A stretch of 64,000 nt of DNA from Flavobacterium sp. xlx-214 (GTDB taxonomy: Bacteria > Bacteroidota > Bacteroidia > Flavobacteriales > Flavobacteriaceae). Shown one piece after another: positions 8,262 to 16,114 of the stretch. How positions within the stretch are numbered: position 1 is the first letter of the stretch; every line of letters starts with the position of its first letter. The stretch spans positions 2,170,001-2,234,000 of the forward strand of contig NZ_CP059431.1 in NCBI RefSeq assembly GCF_013874595.1, given 5' to 3'. The notes below the pieces were generated by a model, which worked only from the letters and a program-made list of their open reading frames with translations, had not been told where the DNA came from and did no database searches. Made by a program: the position numbers and the translations under genes.

Positions 8262-9608
8262 TTAATACACTATATTTCCTTGGTGGATTAATGATTTCAC
8301 GGGTGAAATTCTTGAGATTGCCTCTGCCGAACAGCTTGCCTCGATCAATACAACGTTGGCAGCATCCCCAGCTTTTGGCCATTGCTGATTACCCTTATCG
8401 TCTAGCGGTAAAATATCACCTGTTGCCAGTTTTAAACATCTCGATAATTTAAATTCCGTACCATAACCATAAAGCTGTGCCATTACATTCGTTTTCTGTA
8501 AAATACTACCGCTTCCCCAGGTATTCCAATGGTCAATAATACTGTCGTTACCCGTCATCACCGTCACGTTGTGTTTGTACAAAGTAGGAATAGGCATAAT
8601 CAAGCGTCCAAACGGTATTGTAGATACAATCCCAATGCCCGCATCACCCAATTTTGCAGCGACTTCCTCCTGTTGTACTTCTTCTAATCGACCTAAAACA
8701 AAAGCATGACTGATAAAGGTTTTGTTCTTTAAGGCTGGATTTTCGTTTACCTTTTTGATTAAATACTCTACTGTTTTTAAGCCTGACGCACCTGATTCGT
8801 GCAGATGCAAATCGATTCCTTTATTATGATCCAAAGCCAACTGAACCGTAAAATCCATGGTTTTTTCAATCGCTCCATCGATCGTATAAGGATCTACCCC
8901 GCCGATAAAATCAATATCCATTTTCGCAGCTTCTTTTAAATACGAAGCCGAATCTGTATAGAAAACACCATGCTGAGGGAATGCAACTATTTCTGCCCCA
9001 AAGCCTTTTTTCTTGTTTTCTAAGGCTTTTTGTAGGTTTTTAAGCGATTGCAATTTCGAAGTAGGCTCAATATTAACGTGATTTCGTGCATAAGAAGTTC
9101 CCTTTGATTGCAACAGTTCAATTAGTTTTTCAGCGTGCTCAGTTGATGTTTTCAGCATGTCAGGCAAGATCCGTTGTTCCAACTCAATCATTCCTTTTAT
9201 GCCACCCGTTCTGTTTCTAACAGCTTGCCACTCTCCACCATAAAACGTTTTGTCTAAGTGGATATGCATGTCTTTAAATGCGGGCAACATCAACAAACCT
9301 TTTGCATCAATGGCATCTGCGCGATTTGGATGATTAGCTGTTACACTTTTTATCATTCCGTCTTGAATTTCAACACAGAACAAACCTGTTTTGGTACGAA
9401 TAACTTCATCAGCATCATACTCAAATCCAGTCTCTAATAAAACGTTCTTTAAAATACAATTTCCCTTCATAGCTGTTTGTTTAGGGTTATTTAGCTCTTC
9501 TGCAAAAATAGAATTAGATCCTAATAAACTAGGAACAAATAGTGCTCCCATAAGTCCTAAGCCTGATTTTCTTAAAAAATCTTTACGTGATATAGTTGAT
9601 TTACTCAT
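8262..9608 (-). CDS. Exported CodA-like amidohydrolase (Tat-type signal)
   Basis: A 448-residue amidohydrolase of the cytosine-deaminase-like family. The N-terminus SRKDFLRKSGLG plus a hydrophobic stretch is a Tat-like signal (RK for the usual RR), so folded export to the periplasm is inferred. The CodA-type residue set is visible: HxH at 115/117 (DMHIHLDK), HxxE in DLHLHESG, His in SHAFVLG, and Asp in GNDSIIDHW. The substrate is a cyclic amide or amine but cannot be named. The cytoplasmic paralogue at 10499 shares most motifs. Divergent from the ankyrin/amidohydrolase operon across a 207-bp spacer. Confidence 0.82.
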   Translation of the reverse strand: MSKSTISRKDFLRKSGLGLMGALFVPSLLGSNSIFAEELNNPKQTAMKGNCILKNVLLETGFEYDADEVIRTKTGLFCVEIQDGMIKSVTANHPNRADAIDAKGLLMLPAFKDMHIHLDKTFYGGEWQAVRNRTGGIKGMIELEQRILPDMLKTSTEHAEKLIELLQSKGTSYARNHVNIEPTSKLQSLKNLQKALENKKKGFGAEIVAFPQHGVFYTDSASYLKEAAKMDIDFIGGVDPYTIDGAIEKTMDFTVQLALDHNKGIDLHLHESGASGLKTVEYLIKKVNENPALKNKTFISHAFVLGRLEEVQQEEVAAKLGDAGIGIVSTIPFGRLIMPIPTLYKHNVTVMTGNDSIIDHWNTWGSGSILQKTNVMAQLYGYGTEFKLSRCLKLATGDILPLDDKGNQQWPKAGDAANVVLIEASCSAEAISRISPVKSLIHQGNIVY

Positions 9609-9815
9609 AACTTCAAATTATATAGGTCAAAATTAAGAAGCTATTTGTACTTAAAAAGTGTAAAATTCATTCCATCGTTTGAAGTATTTATTACAAAATA
9701 GGGACAATCTATATTGTATAAAGTTTGTTTAGGAATAAATAGTTCAAGTATTGTCGTGTATTTTGCAAAAGATAAAATAAATTTAAATAGAAATTTGTCA
9801 TTATGAATTTCTTAA

Positions 9816-10496
9816 ATGAATAAACGTATGAAAGCAGCATTGTTTTTAATCGCAATGAGTTTGTTTACAGCTTGTGACGCAAAAGAAAATCCTGAAAAAA
9901 CAGAAATAGTTATGCAGCAAAAAGAAATTATTAGCTGGGTGAACAGCAACAATATGGAAGCCGTAAAGAAAGCTTTAGAAAATGGTGCTGATGTGAATAC
10001 ACAGGATGGAAATAAACGCAACCTGGTATTGATTGCTACCAATAATAAACACGAAGCGATGGCAAAGCTTTTGGTAAAACATGGTGCTGATGTAAATTGG
10101 CAGGCAGACAATTTTGATAGTGCCTTTCTATATGCTGGCGCTAGCGGACAAACCGAATTAGTTCGATTGTTTTTAGCAAACGGAGCCCGTTTTGATGTGT
10201 TTAATCGTTACCACGGTACGGCATTAATTCCTGTTTGCGAGCGCGGACATGTTGAGACAGTACGTGTATTGGCAAACACAAAAAACTACCCTATTGATCA
10301 TGTAAATCGCCTAGGATGGACGGGCTTAATGGAAGCGATTGTCTTGGGGAATGGTAGTAAGAAATACCAAGAAATTATTCAAATCCTGAAAGATGCTGGT
10401 GCTGATCTTCAAATTCCCGATCACGACGGCATTACGCCTTTGCAACACGCAAAAAGTAGAGGATTCACTGAAATTGTAAAAATCTTATCCAATTAA
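9816..10496 (+). CDS. Ankyrin-repeat lipoprotein
   Basis: 226 residues. The lipobox LFTAC (Cys20) after a hydrophobic stretch predicts an envelope-anchored lipoprotein. From about residue 40 there are four to five ankyrin repeats (ALENGADVNTQDG, LLVKHGADVNWQA, LFLANGARFDVFN, LKDAGADLQIPDHDGITPLQHA). Ankyrin repeats mediate protein contacts. The amidohydrolase start follows after 2 bp, so the two are certainly co-transcribed, and an anchoring or inhibitor/partner role is a reasonable guess. Similar small ankyrin proteins also accompany catalases, but here the catalase gene is several kb away. Confidence 0.85.
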   Translation: MNKRMKAALFLIAMSLFTACDAKENPEKTEIVMQQKEIISWVNSNNMEAVKKALENGADVNTQDGNKRNLVLIATNNKHEAMAKLLVKHGADVNWQADNFDSAFLYAGASGQTELVRLFLANGARFDVFNRYHGTALIPVCERGHVETVRVLANTKNYPIDHVNRLGWTGLMEAIVLGNGSKKYQEIIQILKDAGADLQIPDHDGITPLQHAKSRGFTEIVKILSN

Positions 10497-10498
10497 TA

Positions 10499-11710
10499 AT
10501 GGAGAATAAATCATATAGTTTAAAAAATGTATTGTTGGAAACGGGCTTTGCATATCAAGACAAAGACGTTGTAAAAACAAAAACCGAACTGTTTTGCGTT
10601 GATGTAGAAAACGGTAAAATAAAAAGCATTCAACCAAACAACCCTAATGCACAAGCTATCGATGCCAAAGGACATTTGATGTTGCCTGCCTTTAAAGATA
10701 TGCACGCACATCTGGACAAGATGTTGTTTGGATTACCTTGGCAGGCTGTTTCTGAAAAAAGAAAAACAGTAAAAGACATGATTGCTTACGAGCAACAGAT
10801 GATTCCGGTTTGGTTGGAGACTTCTATCGAGCGAACCGAAAAAATGATCGATATGTTGCAAGGCTACGGTACTGATTTTATCCGTTCGCACTTTAACGTT
10901 GATCCTACTTCTGGTCTAAATTCATTGAAAAATCTGGAGAAAGCGCTGAACAACAAAAAAGCTACTGCCAATGCCGAGTTGGTTGCTTTCCCGCAACATG
11001 GACTGTTTTATACCGACACGCTTCCGTTGATGAAAGACGTCGCACAAATAGATTCCGTAAGTTTTATTGGTGGTGTGGACCCTTATTCGCTAGACGGATC
11101 TATCGACAAAGCCATGGGTGCTATCGTACAATTAGCCCTAGATAATAATAAAGGGATCGATGTACATTTGCACGAAATGGGCGAAAGCGGCGTTAAAACC
11201 ATCGAGTTTTTAATCGATCGTACCTTAGAAAATCCGCAATTGCGCGGCAAAGCCTTTATGAGTCATGCCTTTGCATTGAGCCGACTAAGCACTGTTGAAG
11301 CGGAAAAAATGGCGGCTCGTTTGGCTGAAGCAGGTGTTGGTATTGTATCGTCGGTACCTTTTGGCGATATCATCATGCCGATCCCAATTCTTAGAAAACA
11401 CGGTGTAGAAGTTTTGATAGGAAACGATAATATTCAAGATCATTGGAATACGTTTGGATCGGGAAATATGCTACAAAAAGCCAATTTAATAGCTGAACTG
11501 TACGGCTACGGAACAGAATATCATTTGTCAAGAGCTTTAGGCTTTGCCACACGTTATAAAACACCTTTAGACGACCAAGGCAATCAACAGTGGCCTAAGG
11601 TGGGCGATGCAGCCGATATGGTTTTTGTGAATGCCAGTTGTTCTGCCGAAGCAGTTTCGCGTATTTCGCCCGTGACATCGTTAATTCACAACGGTAACGT
11701 AGTGTTTTAA
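10499..11710 (+). CDS. Cytoplasmic CodA-like amidohydrolase
   Basis: 403 residues, a close paralogue of the exported enzyme at 8262-9608 but starting directly at the mature-type sequence (MENKSYSLKNVLLETGF) with no signal. It keeps the full predicted metal and catalytic set: DMHAHLDK, DVHLHEMG, SHAFALS, and GNDNIQDHW. The substrate is unknown; cytosine or other N-heterocycle deamination or hydrolysis is plausible. It is the second gene of the ankyrin operon, starting 2 bp after the ankyrin stop. Confidence 0.85.
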   Translation: MENKSYSLKNVLLETGFAYQDKDVVKTKTELFCVDVENGKIKSIQPNNPNAQAIDAKGHLMLPAFKDMHAHLDKMLFGLPWQAVSEKRKTVKDMIAYEQQMIPVWLETSIERTEKMIDMLQGYGTDFIRSHFNVDPTSGLNSLKNLEKALNNKKATANAELVAFPQHGLFYTDTLPLMKDVAQIDSVSFIGGVDPYSLDGSIDKAMGAIVQLALDNNKGIDVHLHEMGESGVKTIEFLIDRTLENPQLRGKAFMSHAFALSRLSTVEAEKMAARLAEAGVGIVSSVPFGDIIMPIPILRKHGVEVLIGNDNIQDHWNTFGSGNMLQKANLIAELYGYGTEYHLSRALGFATRYKTPLDDQGNQQWPKVGDAADMVFVNASCSAEAVSRISPVTSLIHNGNVVF

Positions 11711-11797
11711 AGATAAATTATTCAAGCATCAGGATAAAATGAGCAAATATAACAACAGGTTAATATCGAAATTTGCTCAAACAAAAATTCAATCCAT

Positions 11798-12283
11798 ATG
11801 ACAGTAATTAAAAAAATCGTATTCGTCTTAGCCATGGCTGTTAGTACAACCTCTATTATTAGTTGTGATGACAAGGACGAAAACATTACGCAAACAGTTT
11901 TAACGCCAAGTCAGATTTTATCAAGCACAGCTTGGGAAACAACCAGCGCTAAAAATGAAGCGGGTGAAAAAGTAGCTTTAAACAATGCAGGTGTAAGTAA
12001 TTTTGTTGGTTTTGCTTATTTCAAAACAAACGGAAGTTTTACCATGTTTAATTTAGATGATTCTCCTAAAATGCAAGGTGACTGGACTGTTTCTGCCGAT
12101 GGAAAAACACGTACTATTGTCGCAAAAAACAATGCTGGAGAGACATTATTTACACGTGTCGTAGATATTACGGTGTTAACAACACAAGAATTTACGTATA
12201 GAATTTATCCAGATGTGGAGAATAAAGCGAAGTATTTTGATATCATTCACACGCCAACAAATCACAAAGAACCTACAAAATAA
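11798..12283 (+). CDS. DUF4822-like lipoprotein
   Basis: 161 residues. Signal peptide with lipobox-type SIISC (Cys23) followed by DDKDEN, a typical exported lipoprotein start. The body (LTPSQILSSTAWETTSAKNEAGEKV ... GFAYFKTNGSFTMF ... GDWTVSADGKTRTIVAKN ... YRIYPD) looks like the DUF4822 family, a lipocalin-like beta fold of unknown role. It follows the amidohydrolase operon after 87 bp and ends before a strong terminator. Confidence 0.75.
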   Translation: MTVIKKIVFVLAMAVSTTSIISCDDKDENITQTVLTPSQILSSTAWETTSAKNEAGEKVALNNAGVSNFVGFAYFKTNGSFTMFNLDDSPKMQGDWTVSADGKTRTIVAKNNAGETLFTRVVDITVLTTQEFTYRIYPDVENKAKYFDIIHTPTNHKEPTK

Positions 12284-12326
12284 TTACTTTTTAAAAGATA
12301 AGTAATTGTGATTTTGTGACATCGTT

Positions 12327-12371
12327 AAAAAAGAATTGGCAAGATAGATTTCCTTGTCAATTCTTTTTTTT
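12327..12371 (+). terminator. Hairpin terminator
   Basis: Stem AAGAATTGGCAAG / CTTGTCAATTCTT with one G-T pair, followed by a run of T. It closes the amidohydrolase/DUF4822 unit. Confidence 0.88.
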
Positions 12372-12416
12372 ATAATTTCCCCATAATCCCCAAAAGCAAG
12401 TAAATAAGTTGAGGTT

Positions 12417-13274
12417 ATGAATGAAAATCAAGAACAAAAGTATGTGCCTGTTATTGGTATTCAAGAGTTTCGGAAAGAACAAACCGCAGGTCGAAAAGAA
12501 GTCGTCTACAATGAACTACTTGGCGAAAAACATATAGAAAAACCGCATAAACATGATTTCTTTATCATCATTTTATTTGATCATGCTAAGGGTACACATT
12601 CTATAGATTTTCAAGATTATCCCATCAAGGATAGGCAGATTCATGTTTTATTTCCCGATCAGGTACACAAATGGTACATAGAACCCGATTCCACGGGGTA
12701 TCAGTTAATGATTGATAAAATCTTTTTCGAACGATTTGCGCCTTACTTCCGTTTTTCTTTTACCAATTACATCAATCATCCGGTGATCTCGCTTACAGAG
12801 GATGTTTTTAAATTACTGAAATACGAATTTGAAGCCATTAAAGACGAACTGCAATCAGCACATTCTTTACAAGATATTATCAGTGCGCGTGCTGCTGTTA
12901 TCGCAGCGATTGTAAGCAAAGTAGCCGAAGATATTTTTACCGATGCCAAAGTTTTCCAGTCAAATCCAAGGCTTGCTAAATTCAATTTGTTGATTGATCA
13001 GTTTTTTAAAGACGAAAAGCTAGTTGCTTTTTACGCTTCAAAGCTTAATATATCAGCAAATTACTTAAACATTCTTTGCAAAAAAAATCTAAAAGTATCG
13101 GCAACACAATTGATCCAACAACGTGTATTATTGGAAGCTAAACGTATGCTGCAATCTACCGATCTTTCGATAAAAGAAATAGCCTTTGAACTCGGTTTTG
13201 TAGATCATGCTTATTTTTCAAATTTCTTCAAAAGCCAAACTAAGTTTACGCCAACAGAGTTTAGAGATCAATAA
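12417..13274 (+). CDS. AraC-family transcriptional regulator
   Basis: 285 residues. The N-terminal part is a cupin-like sensor (HKHDFFIIILFDHAKGTHSIDF, FPDQVHKWY). The C-terminal ~100 residues are a double helix-turn-helix of the AraC type (KLNISANYLNILCKK ... DLSIKEIAFELGFVDHAYFSNFFKSQTKFTPTEFR). Effector unknown. Its position downstream of the amidohydrolase operon suggests, but does not prove, that it controls that module. Confidence 0.92.
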   Translation: MNENQEQKYVPVIGIQEFRKEQTAGRKEVVYNELLGEKHIEKPHKHDFFIIILFDHAKGTHSIDFQDYPIKDRQIHVLFPDQVHKWYIEPDSTGYQLMIDKIFFERFAPYFRFSFTNYINHPVISLTEDVFKLLKYEFEAIKDELQSAHSLQDIISARAAVIAAIVSKVAEDIFTDAKVFQSNPRLAKFNLLIDQFFKDEKLVAFYASKLNISANYLNILCKKNLKVSATQLIQQRVLLEAKRMLQSTDLSIKEIAFELGFVDHAYFSNFFKSQTKFTPTEFRDQ

Positions 13275-13327
13275 TTTAATGAAGCCTTCGCTTTGGAAAT
13301 GAATCAAATCATCCATAACCTTTTACT

Positions 13328-13356
13328 CAAAAAAAAGCCCTTCAAAAAGAAGGGAC
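13328..13356 (-). terminator. Terminator of Hc1 copy 2
   Basis: Stem CCCTTC / GAAGGG with a 5-nt loop. On the minus strand it is followed by a U-run (the A-run at 13329-13336). Confidence 0.82.
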
Positions 13357-13360
13357 TAAA

Positions 13361-13537
13361 TTATGCTTTTGAAGCTTCTAAAGATGCTTTTCTAAACTCT
13401 TTTAATAGTTTTTCTAATTCAAGAGATGTTTTACGTGCTCTTGTTCCTGCAGCTTTGTTACCTTTTTCAACTTGTAATTCTGTGTCTGTTTTTAATGTTT
13501 CAAAACTTTCGTTTATTTTTTCAATTAATTCTTTCAT
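13361..13537 (-). CDS. Histone H1-like protein of the Hc1 family (copy 2)
   Basis: 58 residues beginning MKELIEKINESFETLK, nearly identical to copy 1 at 6442-6618. Nucleotide identity continues about 25 bp beyond the start codon. I chose the ATG at 13537 because it matches copy 1; the frame could extend 10 residues upstream. Predicted nucleoid-associated protein. It forms the right-hand bookend of the second cargo unit. Confidence 0.85.
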   Translation of the reverse strand: MKELIEKINESFETLKTDTELQVEKGNKAAGTRARKTSLELEKLLKEFRKASLEASKA

Positions 13538-13969
13538 GATAATTAAGTTTAAAATTTTAAACGGCAAAAGTATAAAATGGAACGGTATTAAGGTGTGTTT
13601 TTTAAAAAATACTGTTTTAAAATCCTACGGGCATCTTTAGTATCTTGATAGGGTGTTATATACAACAGACGGTCTTGCTTTTTTGGTTTATTAAGATTGA
13701 GTTATTTAACCCAATTAAGATGGTTTTTTTAGAGGTTTAGTTTTATTCACTAAAGAAGCTTAACCTTTGAGAGCTTGCAGTTTGTGCAGTTTAACACACT
13801 GACATTTATATAAATTAGTTCTTTCTTGTATTGAAAGTAATAGTTGATTATTTTGTGATAATACGAAATTGATTGTTTATTAATATAAATTTTATCAAAT
13901 TAAAAAAATATACAAATTATATTTGAGAAATATATTTTTTTTAGTGTAACTTTAATGAAAATTAAAGAT
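13538..13969. other. Gene-free stretch
   Basis: The first ~80 bp resemble the sequence upstream of Hc1 copy 1. The rest is AT-rich without a supported reading frame. An imperfect hairpin (ATTGAGTT ATTT AACCCAAT) lies near 13695-13715. Confidence 0.6.
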
Positions 13970-14128
13970 ATGAAAGATATTATATGGTTAATTGCAGTAG
14001 TCCTTATTATTTTATGGGCTATAGGTTATTTTGGGTTTGGTGAAGCCGTTGGAAGTTTCATACACATTTTGTTGGTCTTGGCTGTAATAGCCATATTATA
14101 CAGGTTGTTTACAGGTAACAAACCATAG
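13970..14128 (+). CDS. Small two-helix membrane protein, lmo0937 type
   Basis: 52 residues: MKDIIWLIAVVLIILWAIG, then FGFGEAVGSFIH, then ILLVLAVIAILYRLFTGNK. Two hydrophobic helices separated by a short Gly-rich turn match the lmo0937-type small membrane protein family, widespread and of unknown function, often seen with stress genes. An in-frame ATG at 13955 would add five residues. Confidence 0.8.
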   Translation: MKDIIWLIAVVLIILWAIGYFGFGEAVGSFIHILLVLAVIAILYRLFTGNKP

Positions 14129-14282
14129 ATGAGACTGTTTGTTCTATGAAAATAAGGAAGTGTGCATTGTAAAAATTGTTTTGTGGGTATTTTTGGAATG
14201 TCTTGGTAGTGTTTTGTGATGAATTTATTTAAGAGATGGTTTAAAAGTATATTTTACACATCCCAAATCGTAAACAAACATA

Positions 14283-14332
14283 TTTCTGAATTTTTTCAGA
14301 AAGTATTGGGCTCTTTCCATTAAGAGCCCAAT
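14283..14332. terminator. Two adjacent hairpins, possible terminator
   Basis: TTTCTGAA-tttt-TTCAGAAA (14283-14302) is followed at once by ATTGGGCTCT / AGAGCCCAAT (14305-14332). Neither has a long T-run, so termination is uncertain. Confidence 0.5.
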
Positions 14333-14339
14333 TATAATT

Positions 14340-14406
14340 ATCTATTTAATTAAATAATAATTAAATGTCAATATATTACCTTTTTTTATTATTTAATTAA
14401 ATAGAT
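14340..14406. repeat. Perfect 21-bp AT-only inverted repeat
   Basis: Arms 14340-14360 and 14386-14406 are exact reverse complements, separated by 25 nt. Each arm contains the self-complementary ATTTAATTAAAT. It sits about 70 bp before the PNPOx-like gene. Confidence 0.9.
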
Positions 14407-14474
14407 TAAATTCCTTTTTGATTCTAATATAGAACTAAAATATGTAAATTAAATATCACTGTTAAAAAAAAGCT

Positions 14475-14981
14475 ATGAGTGAGGAAAATTTGAAAAGAAA
14501 AGAAGCATTGGAAAAGCTCCAATTGCTAATAAATAAAATAGATATAGGTATGCTATGTACATACCCTACATCTGAAGCATATGTTCATGCCGTTCCAATG
14601 AGTAGGCAAGAGGTTGATGAGGAGGGGTGTATTTGGTACTTATTTTCTAAGGATAGCCAAACGTATAAAAATATCAAAGATGATAATAAAGTTAGCATTC
14701 AATTTGCAGATATTGGCAATTATACATTTTTAAGTGTTAACGGAAACGCAGAAATTTCTGACGATATAGAGCGCATTAAAAGATATTGGAACAAGTTTGT
14801 AGAGGCTTGGTTTGAGAAAGGTATAGATGATCCAAATATACGTATTTTGAAAATTGAAATTAAGGATGCACATTATTGGGATAATAAAACCAATAAATTG
14901 GTGACTTTTTTCAAAGTGGCATCTAGTGCCATAACTGGTAAAAACCTTGACATTGGTAGAGAGGGTGCTCTTGATTTATAA
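14475..14981 (+). CDS. Pyridoxamine 5'-phosphate oxidase-like protein
   Basis: 168 residues with the split-barrel flavin-binding fold of the general-stress-protein-26/PNPOx group: IDIGMLCTYP ... VHAVPMSRQEVDEEGCIWYLFSKDSQTYKNIKDDNKVSIQFADIG ... FLSVNGNAEI ... WF. These proteins usually bind FMN or FAD; true PdxH activity is unlikely in this subgroup. It stands alone between hairpins and a gene-free stretch, close to catalase, which fits a stress role. Confidence 0.82.
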   Translation: MSEENLKRKEALEKLQLLINKIDIGMLCTYPTSEAYVHAVPMSRQEVDEEGCIWYLFSKDSQTYKNIKDDNKVSIQFADIGNYTFLSVNGNAEISDDIERIKRYWNKFVEAWFEKGIDDPNIRILKIEIKDAHYWDNKTNKLVTFFKVASSAITGKNLDIGREGALDL

Positions 14982-15426
14982 AAAAATTAAAAAAATATTG
15001 CTGAAAATGGAATGGTTGCACTAAAAAAGCATACAACAAAATTGTTAGATATATTATTCGAAAATTGTAAAAGATGTACTATGTGCCATGAAGTTGGAAT
15101 TGCTTAAATTTGAATTTACGATGTGAATTTTAGATAAAAATAAATTGTCATTGGAGAAAAACAGAACTATACATAGATGAAATTGTAGCTAAAAATTGTA
15201 TACAAAGTTATTTATCAAAATATATTGCAACTGAATATCCTAAAAAAGAATCGATATATGCAACTCTTTTAAGTTCATCTCATATTTACAACACAAATAA
15301 AAATGCATTTAACGATTAATTATTCCATTTATTTTATAGACATGCAAATTTTTCAATATTTTTTTGTAATTTAATACTTCCCTACATAACATAATAAGTC
15401 TTTAATTAACCTTAAATTTATTTTTT
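14982..15426. other. Gene-free stretch with a start-less open frame
   Basis: About 60 codons are open from roughly 15135 to the TAA at about 15319 (..WRKTELYIDEIVAKNCIQSY ... ATEYPKKESIYATLLSSS..), with no usable ATG. The composition is protein-like, so it may be the tail of a lost gene. I cannot assign a family. Confidence 0.45.
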
Positions 15427-15978
15427 ATGAATTACAAAAAACTTATTAAACCTATTGCTTTTACAACAGTTTTTCTTTATTCATTAACCTATCTTACGTC
15501 TTGTAAAGCAAGTAAAATTCCCGATCAAATTAAGGTAGTTAAACCTTTTGATTCTAACAGCTATTTAGGCACATGGTATGAAATTGCTCGGTTTGATTTT
15601 AAACATGAAAAAGATTTAAGCAACGTTACAGCTACGTATACTTTAAAAGAAGATGGTAAAATTAAGGTTGTAAACAAAGGATACAATTTTATAAAAAACA
15701 AATGGGTAGAAGCTAAAGGGAAAGCAAAATTTACGTCCTTAAAAGACCAAGGTTCGTTGCAAGTATCTTTTTTTGGCCCCTTTTATTCAGGTTATCATGT
15801 GGTAATGATGGAACCTGATTATGAAACTGCATTAGTTTTTGGTGACACGACCGATTATATTTGGATCCTTTCACGTAAGAAAACAATTTCAGAAACCGTA
15901 AAACAGAAATTTTTAGCAAAAGCAACAGAAGCTGGTTATGATTTAAACAGAATGGTTTGGACAAAGCAAGATAAATAA
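15427..15978 (+). CDS. blc: Outer-membrane lipocalin (Blc-like)
   Basis: 183 residues. An N-terminal signal with TYLTSC (Cys26) predicts a lipoprotein. The lipocalin signature GTWYEIARFDF lies at 48-58, followed by beta-strand-rich sequence (NVTATYTLKEDGKIKVVNKGY, GKAKFTSLKDQGSLQVSFF) and the late motif DTTDYIWILSRK. Blc-type bacterial lipocalins bind fatty acids or lysophospholipids and help maintain the envelope under stress. It lies 136 bp upstream of catalase. Confidence 0.9.
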   Translation: MNYKKLIKPIAFTTVFLYSLTYLTSCKASKIPDQIKVVKPFDSNSYLGTWYEIARFDFKHEKDLSNVTATYTLKEDGKIKVVNKGYNFIKNKWVEAKGKAKFTSLKDQGSLQVSFFGPFYSGYHVVMMEPDYETALVFGDTTDYIWILSRKKTISETVKQKFLAKATEAGYDLNRMVWTKQDK

Positions 15979-16114
15979 TCTTTAGCATTAGCGTACATCT
16001 TAAAATCAATAATTATAACTTATAAATAATAGTGGCCTTAAAAACGCACTTGGCAGAGTATGCTTTAAATATATTATAACCCTATGGATAAAAAAAATCC
16101 TAAAAAGTCAAACC

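Noticed and set aside
13293..13640. 115-codon plus-strand frame
   Set aside because: It lies across the terminator and coding region of Hc1 copy 2 on the opposite strand; its sequence mirrors the shadow at copy 1.
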